From the NCBI GenBank assembly GCA_050260355.1, contig JBLNBZ010000048.1, positions 1 to 64,000 of the forward strand: a stretch of 64,000 nucleotides of DNA. Reading direction: 5' to 3'. The first letter of the stretch is position 1. Every line of letters starts with the position of its first letter. The translations under genes were made by a program, and so were the position numbers. Shown piece by piece: positions 58,154 through 64,000 of the stretch. The stretch is from CADEFX01 sp050260355. Lineage in GTDB: Bacteria; Pseudomonadota; Alphaproteobacteria; Rhizobiales; Hyphomicrobiaceae. A model generated the notes under the pieces. That model saw only the letters and a list, made by a program, of their open reading frames with translations. It ran no database searches and was not told the DNA's origin.

Positions 58154-58188
58154 AGCGGCCAGCCTCGAGCCTCCGCCAGCGATCGTTG

Positions 58189-59061
58189 CTAGCGACGGCG
58201 CAGCGTCAAGGTCGACCAGCCGTCGAGAGATACCGCTGAGACCTGCGAAAAGCCCGCCGCCACATAGGCGTTGCCGACGGCTCGCGACTGCTCGTCGAGC
58301 AGACCGGCCAGAACGACGTGGCCCCCGTGCGCCACGACGGCGCGCATTGCCGGAGCAAGCTCGATCAGCGGCTCCGCGAGGATGTTGGCAAGGACAAGGT
58401 CCAGTCGGCGACCGGCGCGCAATGCGCTATGGGCGAGACCCGCCGCAGTGAAGAAGCGGATGCGTGCCGCAACCCGATTGAGGCGGGCGTTGGCGCGCGC
58501 AACCTCGACGGCCCGGCTATCGAGATCGCTGGCAAGGATCGTCGCAGTCGGCAGCAGCCGTGCAGCTGCGATGGCGAGAATGCCCGAGCCGCAGCCGAGG
58601 TCCAGCGCGCGGCCAAACGAGTGCCTGCGCACAAGCCGATCGAGGGCAACGAGACAGCCGCGCGTGCTGGCGTGGTGTGCCGTGCCGAACGCCTCGCCCG
58701 CATCGATCTCGATGGCGCGACGACGCCCTCCAGCCACCGCACGGTCGTGGCTGCCATGCACGAGAAAAGTGCCCGCGGTGACAGGCGCCAGCGCTGCCTG
58801 GCTGATGGCGACCCAATTCGCATTGGGTAAGGCCTCGACCGACAGACGTGCGGCCTCTTGCGGAGCTGCCTGGCTGATCGCCCCGACCACTGCTGGCAAA
58901 TCGCCGGTTTCGCAATACGCTTCGACGCGCCAGCCATCCGCTGCGGCATCCCGGAACAACGAGACGGCCGCACCCGCAGGCACTGCATCGGTCAGCAGTG
59001 CGGCCAGAGCCTGAGCAGCCTCGGCATCCGCCGTGGGCAATGAGAGCTTTGTCACGGACAT
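58189..59061 (-). CDS. prmA: Ribosomal protein L11 methyltransferase
   Basis: A 290-residue SAM enzyme that trimethylates ribosomal protein L11. AIEIDAGEAFGTAHHASTRG near residue 145 is the PrmA substrate-loop signature (normally GxAFGTGxHxTT; here Ala replaces the usual Gly). ALDLGCGSGILAIAAARL near residue 176 binds SAM, and LANILAEPLIELAP near residue 240 is the NILA motif. The N-terminal domain is weakly conserved, as usual. The ATG at 59061 fits the family. It converges with the GntR gene. Confidence 0.92.
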   Translation of the reverse strand: MSVTKLSLPTADAEAAQALAALLTDAVPAGAAVSLFRDAAADGWRVEAYCETGDLPAVVGAISQAAPQEAARLSVEALPNANWVAISQAALAPVTAGTFLVHGSHDRAVAGGRRRAIEIDAGEAFGTAHHASTRGCLVALDRLVRRHSFGRALDLGCGSGILAIAAARLLPTATILASDLDSRAVEVARANARLNRVAARIRFFTAAGLAHSALRAGRRLDLVLANILAEPLIELAPAMRAVVAHGGHVVLAGLLDEQSRAVGNAYVAAGFSQVSAVSLDGWSTLTLRRR

Positions 59062-59092
59062 GAGCTGATCGCCCCTTCTTGGCAGGGCCTGC

Positions 59093-60502
59093 TCAGGGAG
59101 CCGCCTCCTCCCGGTCGAACTCCAGCCCCTCGTTCCGCGTCTGATCCGGGAGCTCGTCCAGATAGGCGTCCCATTTCTTGTCGATGAGCTTGGCCGCAGC
59201 CTCGGGCGCCAGCGTGTCGAACGTGCCATCGCTCCGCTCGGTTACGATGCCCTCTGCAATCAAACGGCTCAGGGCGTCGTCGATATCGAAGTTGGCGGTG
59301 ACCCCGAAGGAATTGAGCAAGTACTGCTCGATGGCGGCGTCGACATCTTTCAGCTCCCGCCTCGTCACGGTCTCCTTCGCCAGCACGCTGTAGAGCAGCA
59401 TCTCCTCTTTGATATCCTCCTCCGCGGCCCGGTCGGCAAGCAGCGTCATGACGCCCCGATTGTCGCCCATCGCGTGGAAATAGAGGTTCTGCGCCATCGT
59501 CACCATGTAGCGGTTGCGCTGGTTGAGAAAGCTCATCGCCTGGCGAAAGGCCACGCCTCCGAGAGCCACCAGGGCGCCGGCGAGCGCTATGGGGTTGGCC
59601 GCGACCGCGATCTTGCCGGCGGTGCCGACTACGCCCATACCGAAGCCGCCGCCGGCCGTGACACCCAGCCTGATCTTATCGAACATGCGGAAGCGTACCC
59701 TGGTGTTGGGAAACACCATCTCGATGTCGGAGCGCGGCATGTTCTTGAACAGCTTGAGGTAGACGTAGTCAGAATTGACTTGAGCCGGCAGCATGCGCGT
59801 GAGGCGCCTGACGCTCCTTTGAGCCTCTTTCCGGCTGCACCCCTGCGATTGCATCAGCTCGCGAATGCGATCCTCTTCGGGCTTGAGCTTGAAGACGATG
59901 CACAGCCGCTGGAAGATCGGGACATCGAACTCCTCCTTCCAGACGTAGAGCTTGCGTTTGCTCTCCCGGCGGGTGGTGGCCCCTCGGTAGAAGATGAGAA
60001 GCTCATCGAAAGCCGAAAGGTCGACGTGCAAATCGAGGCCGTAGTGGCTGTCCTTGGTGAGGATCAGCTCGATCCTGCTGGCGTCGATGCGCGTGAAGTT
60101 GGCCTGCTCGAGCAGTTGCGTGATCTGCTCGATCAAGCGCTTCTGCATGGCGGCGCGCTCGGCACTAGTGAACTTCCGCGTAACGAGCAAGTCGCTGTCG
60201 GGGCTGAACGGCTCGTAGGTCTGCTCGAGATCGAGCAACCGGGCCACATAGGTCTGCTGCCGCCAGTAGTCGAGATAGCGGAAGAAGCGCCTCGCGGCGT
60301 CGGCCTGCCCAACGGGCCAGGCGTGCTGCCGCGTCAGGCGCTCCATCAAGGCTTGCCGGGTGACGGGGATGAACTTTTCGCGTGTATCGGGACGATGCTC
60401 GATGTCCGCGAGATTCTGGTCGGCGGCGCGGCTGGCCGGCCCCATCGCGGTCCGAGCCGGCGCAATGGCCGGACGATCACCTGCCATGTCCACGGAGGCC
60501 AT
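59093..60502 (-). CDS. DUF3754 (TMEM143-like) protein
   Basis: A 469-residue protein with a DUF3754-type region. The N-terminus is Pro/Ala-rich. KFIPVTRQALMERL near residue 40 opens the conserved part, EEFDVPIFQRLCIVFKLKPE is near residue 205, and YLKLFKNMPRSDIEMVFPNT near residue 260 is the core motif. A Gly/Ala-rich hydrophobic pair of segments (VTAGGGFGMGVVGTAGKIAV, then NPIALAGALVALGGVAF) at about residues 295-335 is likely membrane-inserted. The ATG at 60502 has GGGAGG six bases upstream. The function is unknown; the human homologue TMEM143 is mitochondrial. Confidence 0.82.
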   Translation of the reverse strand: MASVDMAGDRPAIAPARTAMGPASRAADQNLADIEHRPDTREKFIPVTRQALMERLTRQHAWPVGQADAARRFFRYLDYWRQQTYVARLLDLEQTYEPFSPDSDLLVTRKFTSAERAAMQKRLIEQITQLLEQANFTRIDASRIELILTKDSHYGLDLHVDLSAFDELLIFYRGATTRRESKRKLYVWKEEFDVPIFQRLCIVFKLKPEEDRIRELMQSQGCSRKEAQRSVRRLTRMLPAQVNSDYVYLKLFKNMPRSDIEMVFPNTRVRFRMFDKIRLGVTAGGGFGMGVVGTAGKIAVAANPIALAGALVALGGVAFRQAMSFLNQRNRYMVTMAQNLYFHAMGDNRGVMTLLADRAAEEDIKEEMLLYSVLAKETVTRRELKDVDAAIEQYLLNSFGVTANFDIDDALSRLIAEGIVTERSDGTFDTLAPEAAAKLIDKKWDAYLDELPDQTRNEGLEFDREEAAP

Positions 60503-60639
60503 AGCTCCCCTCCCACTCCCAAGTCTCGCGCTTTCTAATCGCTTACCCCGACTGCTGTCGAGATTGGCACGGGAGTGGATCGGGATTTGGGCGGCGCAAC
60601 CGGGGCCGGCCGGTCGCACTGCGGGCCTCGGATCGGCGT

Positions 60640-63057
60640 TCAGCCCTTCTGGACGAAGCTGTCCACCACGCGCTTGCGGCCTGCGGTCTCGAACTCGATC
60701 GTGAGCTTGTTGCCGTCGACCGCCGTAACCGTTCCGTAGCCGAACTTCTGATGCAGAATTCGGTCTCCGGCGCTGAACGCGGAGTCATGCCCCGTCGATG
60801 AGGCGACGAGCTCGCCGTCCACGGTCAATGGAGCGCGCCGGGCTGTGGTGCCTTGGTGCTTCCACTGCTGCTGCGCCCGCTGCCAGCCGGGGGTCTGATA
60901 CGAGCTGCCGAATGCCGGCTCTGTCTCGTCGAAGCGGCTGGCGCCGTAGGGATTGCGCCGACCGAACCCGCCTTGCGCAAAATTGGCGTACGGCCCGCTG
61001 AACGGGCTACTCACCTCCCTGACGTCGACGTGATCCTCGGGCAGCTCGTCGACGAAACGAGAGGGGGTCGCCGACTGGTAAAGGCCTCGGTTGCGGCGGT
61101 TTTGCGCAAACGAGACCCGAGCGCTGCGCCTTGCACGCGTCAGGCCGACATAGGCGAGCCGGCGCTCTTCCTCCAGGCCCGCCAGGCCGCTCTCGTCGAG
61201 CGAGCGCTGATGCGGGAACAGCCCTTCCTCCCAGCCCGGCAGAAAGACCGTGTCGAACTCGAGGCCTTTGGCCGCGTGCAGCGTCATGAGCGATACGCGG
61301 TCGCCACCGTCAGCCTCGTCCGCGTCCATCACGAGTGAAACGTGCTCCAGGAAGCCCTGCAGCGTGTCGAACTCGTGCATGAAGCGCACCAGCTCTTTCA
61401 GGTTCTCGAGCCGGGATTGCGCCTGCGGGCTCCGGTCGGCCTGCCACATCGCCGTGTAGCCGGACTCGTCCAGGATCTGCTCCGCGAGCTCGGTATGTTT
61501 GATCTCATCCATGCGCACGCGCCACCGGTCGAAGGCCGCCACGACCCCACCGAGCGCACCGCGGGCGCGCGGCTTCAGCTCCTCCGTCTCGATGATCTCG
61601 CGCGCGGCCTGAAAAAGGGGCACGCCACGCGCCCGGGCAAGCCGGTGAATCTCCTTGATCGTGGTGTCCCCGAGGCCGCGTTTGGGCACATTGATGATGC
61701 GCTCGAACTTCAAATCGTTGGCCGGGTTGAGCGTCACCTCGAGATAGGCGATGGCGTCCTTGATTTCCTGGCGCTCGTAGAACCGTGGACCGCCGATGAC
61801 GCGATAGGGCAGCCCCAGCGTGACGAACCGGTCTTCAAATGCGCGCATCTGAAAAGAGGCACGCACCAGGATCGCCACGCCGCCGAGCGACGTGCCGGAC
61901 TTGTGCATGGCCTCGATCTCGGAGCCGATCGTCCGGGCCTCTTCCTCGTCGTCCCAAACTCCGGTGACCGTAACCTTCTCGCCGAGGCCGCCGTCCGTGA
62001 ACAGCGTCTTGCCGAGACGGCCTTGATTGTGGGCGATCAGACCCGAGGCAGCGGCGAGAATGTGACCGGTCGAGCGATAGTTGCGCTCCAGCCGGATGAC
62101 CTTGGCACCCGGAAAATCGATCTCGAAACGGAGGATGTTGTCGACCTCCGCACCGCGCCAGCCGTAGATCGACTGGTCGTCGTCGCCGACGCAACAGATG
62201 TTCGGCGAGCCCTGCGACAGCAGCCGAAGCCAGAGATACTGCGCAACATTGGTGTCCTGGTACTCGTCGACCAGAATGTAGCGGAACCGGCTTTGGTACT
62301 CTCTGAGCACATCGGGATTGGTCGCGAACAGGCGCAAGCCTTCCAGCAGCAGATCGCCGAAGTCGGCCGCGTTGAGCTCCTTCAGACGGAGCTGATAGCC
62401 GGCATAGAGCTTTGCTCCCTTGCCATTGCCGAAGGCAAAGCTCTCGCCCTCGGGAACCTTGTCGGGGGTCAGGCCGCGGTTCTTCCAACCGTCGATAAGA
62501 CCGGCGAGCTGGCGCGCGGGCCAGCGATCCTTGTCGAGGCCCTCTGCCTCGATCACCTGCTTGATGAGCCGGATCTGGTCGTCGGTATCGAGAATGGTGA
62601 AGCCAGACTTCAGGCCGACCAGCTCCGCGTGGCGGCGCAGGATCTTCACGCCGATCGAGTGGAACGTGCCGAGCCAAGGCATGCCCTCGACCGCACCGCC
62701 GATCAGGCTGCCGATACGCTCCTTCATCTCGCGCGCGGCCTTGTTGGTGAAGGTCACGGCGAGCACCTGCGAGGGGAAGGCCCTGCGAGTGGCAAGCACG
62801 TGGGCGATACGTGTGGTCAGCACACGGGTCTTGCCAGTGCCGGCGCCTGCCAGAACGAGCACCGGTCCGTCGAGCGTCTCGACGGCCAGACGTTGCTCAG
62901 GATTGAGGTCGTCCAGGTAAGCAGGCGAGGCCGCGCTCACCGCCCGCTCGGAGATCTTCGGTCCCGCCTGGCTCGGCGCCACGGGCAGATCGAACGGCGG
63001 GTCGTCGGCCTCGTCCGGACGCTGCCCGGCGGCAACTTGCTTTCGATTCGCTGACAT
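60640..63057 (-). CDS. uvrD: UvrD/PcrA-family ATP-dependent DNA helicase
   Basis: An 805-residue SF1A helicase. Motif I is VLAGAGTGKTRVLT near residue 72, motif II is YILVDEYQDTN near residue 260, QSIYGWRGA is motif III, and VSLMTLHAAKGLEFDTVFL near residue 590 is motif V with VGLTRARR as motif VI. The C-terminal domain has GDRILHQKFGYGTVTAVDGN, a Tudor-like tail that binds RNA polymerase in PcrA/UvrD. The ATG at 63057 lacks a strong ribosome site, and a TTG three codons earlier is in frame. It acts in repair and in removing stalled complexes. Confidence 0.94.
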   Translation of the reverse strand: MSANRKQVAAGQRPDEADDPPFDLPVAPSQAGPKISERAVSAASPAYLDDLNPEQRLAVETLDGPVLVLAGAGTGKTRVLTTRIAHVLATRRAFPSQVLAVTFTNKAAREMKERIGSLIGGAVEGMPWLGTFHSIGVKILRRHAELVGLKSGFTILDTDDQIRLIKQVIEAEGLDKDRWPARQLAGLIDGWKNRGLTPDKVPEGESFAFGNGKGAKLYAGYQLRLKELNAADFGDLLLEGLRLFATNPDVLREYQSRFRYILVDEYQDTNVAQYLWLRLLSQGSPNICCVGDDDQSIYGWRGAEVDNILRFEIDFPGAKVIRLERNYRSTGHILAAASGLIAHNQGRLGKTLFTDGGLGEKVTVTGVWDDEEEARTIGSEIEAMHKSGTSLGGVAILVRASFQMRAFEDRFVTLGLPYRVIGGPRFYERQEIKDAIAYLEVTLNPANDLKFERIINVPKRGLGDTTIKEIHRLARARGVPLFQAAREIIETEELKPRARGALGGVVAAFDRWRVRMDEIKHTELAEQILDESGYTAMWQADRSPQAQSRLENLKELVRFMHEFDTLQGFLEHVSLVMDADEADGGDRVSLMTLHAAKGLEFDTVFLPGWEEGLFPHQRSLDESGLAGLEEERRLAYVGLTRARRSARVSFAQNRRNRGLYQSATPSRFVDELPEDHVDVREVSSPFSGPYANFAQGGFGRRNPYGASRFDETEPAFGSSYQTPGWQRAQQQWKHQGTTARRAPLTVDGELVASSTGHDSAFSAGDRILHQKFGYGTVTAVDGNKLTIEFETAGRKRVVDSFVQKG

Positions 63058-63218
63058 CAGGTGCAACTATAGCATGGACGCAAGGGCGGCAATCCGCGCT
63101 CGCCGGCAGGTCCACAAACTGGCAAATGGCGTCGCCGTGGCGCTTGTGCAATCCGGCTTGCCCCCACGCCGGAACGGCGTAGCCTTGTGGCCGAAGCTCG
63201 GAACGGAGGACGTGCCCA

Positions 63219-64000
63219 ATGGAACTTGTCATGAAGGGGCGCAATGCGCTCGTAACCGGTGGCAGCCTGGGCATCGGCAAGGCCATCGCGACGGCCTTTG
63301 CCAGGGCCGGCGCCAATGTCGCCATCGTGGCGCGGCGCCAGGAAACGCTGCAGGCGACCTGCCGCGAGATCGAGGCTGCCGCGCGGACCAAGGTCGTGGG
63401 TATCGCGGGCGATGTCAGCAAGGCCAGCGAGTGCACGCGCATCTTCGAGGCGGCGGTATCTGCGCTGGGCTTCGTGGACGTCCTCGTCAACAATGCGGGC
63501 TCTTCCCAGACAGGCAAATTCGAGACGATCACCGATGAGATCTGGCAGGCCGATCTCGACCTGAAGCTATTCGCGGCCATCAGGCTCACGCGGCTGGCGT
63601 TCCCCGACATGAAGGCGCGCCGCTCAGGGCGCATCATCAACGTCCTCAACATCGGCGCGAAGGCGCCCGAGGCAGGGCGCGCGCCGACGGCCGTCACGCG
63701 CGCGGCGGGCATGGCGCTGACGAAGGTGCTGGCAGGCGAAGGCGCTCCCCATAACGTGCTCGTCAATGCGCTGCTGGTCGGGCGCATCGAAAGTGACCAG
63801 TGGGTGCGGCGACACGCCAACGAGAACAAGAATCGGAGCCTGGCCGACTACTACGCGGAGATGGGGAAGGGAATCCCGCTCGGCCGCGTCGGAACCGCGG
63901 AGGAATTTGCCAATATGGCGCTGTTCCTGGCCTCCGATGCGGGCTCCTATGTGACCGGCACCGCAATCAACGTCGATGGGGGGCTCAGCCCGGTCGTGTA
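63219..64000 (+). CDS. SDR-family protein with altered catalytic residues; 3' end at window edge
   Basis: About 260 residues of a short-chain dehydrogenase fold are visible, and the frame reaches the last two bases of the window (ta), so the stop is probably the next base. TGGSLGIGKAIA near residue 13 is the cofactor motif, VLVNNAGSSQ near residue 91 is the NNAG motif, and SYVTGTAINVDGGLSP ends the fold. The catalytic triad is altered: the Ser region reads INVLNIGAKAP, and the usual YxxxK appears as TAVTR in GRAPTAVTRAAGMAL. It may bind cofactor without classical catalysis. GGAGGA lies eight bases before the ATG at 63219. Confidence 0.88.
   Translation, partial: MELVMKGRNALVTGGSLGIGKAIATAFARAGANVAIVARRQETLQATCREIEAAARTKVVGIAGDVSKASECTRIFEAAVSALGFVDVLVNNAGSSQTGKFETITDEIWQADLDLKLFAAIRLTRLAFPDMKARRSGRIINVLNIGAKAPEAGRAPTAVTRAAGMALTKVLAGEGAPHNVLVNALLVGRIESDQWVRRHANENKNRSLADYYAEMGKGIPLGRVGTAEEFANMALFLASDAGSYVTGTAINVDGGLSPVV

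Noticed and set aside
61342..63054. Long plus-strand open frame opposite uvrD
   Set aside because: Antisense of the helicase gene with no recognisable domain.

Overview
The window is a GC-rich chromosomal segment from an alphaproteobacterium, most likely of the order Hyphomicrobiales (Rhizobiales). The evidence is gene content and order: an Hsp20 gene followed by a DUF1150 gene, hrcA/grpE beside rph-VOC-rdgB-hemW, dnaK-dnaJ-pyrF, comM/gshB/yraN/rsmI/LppC, mesaconyl-CoA hydratase of the ethylmalonyl-CoA pathway, and two Cox-type molybdenum hydroxylase operons. I saw no rRNA, tRNA, CRISPR array, insertion sequence or prophage. The species cannot be named from sequence alone.

Layout. 1-2.1 kb: end of a 2-oxoacid dehydrogenase operon (sucB C-terminus, lpdA). 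2.1-4.0 kb: orphan TAXI solute receptor and a HAD phosphatase on the minus strand. 4.1-8.5 kb: first molybdenum hydroxylase operon (FAD, 2Fe-2S and Mo subunits) plus a methyltransferase. 8.5-14.6 kb: catabolic-looking block (SDR, SMP-30 lactonase, two CaiB/BaiF CoA-transferases, a fold-type IV aminotransferase, an unusual MaoC-fold protein). 14.6-19 kb: YetF membrane protein, an AT-rich spacer, a FemAB/GNAT-like acyltransferase with two half-size EamA transporters, and xdhC. 19-21.8 kb: cspA, a long infA paralogue, a tiny basic protein, DUF1150 and Hsp20. 21.8-30.2 kb: ThDP enzyme, pyrF-dnaJ-dnaK, alkB, grpE and hrcA. 30.4-33.4 kb: rph, VOC, rdgB, hemW. 34-36.8 kb: sdhA-sdhD-sdhC, without sdhB. 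36.9-40.8 kb: dctP-dctQ-dctM-mch operon. 41-45 kb: second molybdenum hydroxylase operon ending with a MoaD/ThiS-like protein. 45-52.8 kb: comM, a small exported protein, an FMN alpha-hydroxyacid oxidase, gshB, yraN, rsmI, an LppC-like lipoprotein and the detached sdhB. 52.8-54 kb: two tiny lysine-rich, histone H1-like genes with their own terminators. 54-58 kb: fumarylacetoacetase-family hydrolase, TadG/TadE-like proteins and a GntR/HutC regulator. 58-64 kb: prmA, a DUF3754 protein, a UvrD/PcrA helicase and a 3'-truncated SDR.

How the genes work together. Energy metabolism is represented by the 2-oxoacid dehydrogenase end, succinate dehydrogenase and the ethylmalonyl-CoA pathway hydratase. 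The TRAP genes run directly into that hydratase, suggesting uptake of a related dicarboxylate. The heat-shock genes form a cluster with recognisable RpoH-type promoters before hrcA, dnaK and hsp20. XdhC and the MoaD-like protein fit with maturation of the two molybdenum hydroxylases, neither of which carries a CO-dehydrogenase active-site loop. The most novel-looking parts are the acyltransferase/paired half-transporter module at 15.6-17.7 kb, the tiny basic-protein pair at 52.9-53.7 kb, and the 8.5-14.6 kb block with a MaoC protein lacking its catalytic dyad. All functional calls come from reading motifs and family resemblance by eye; no database search was run.
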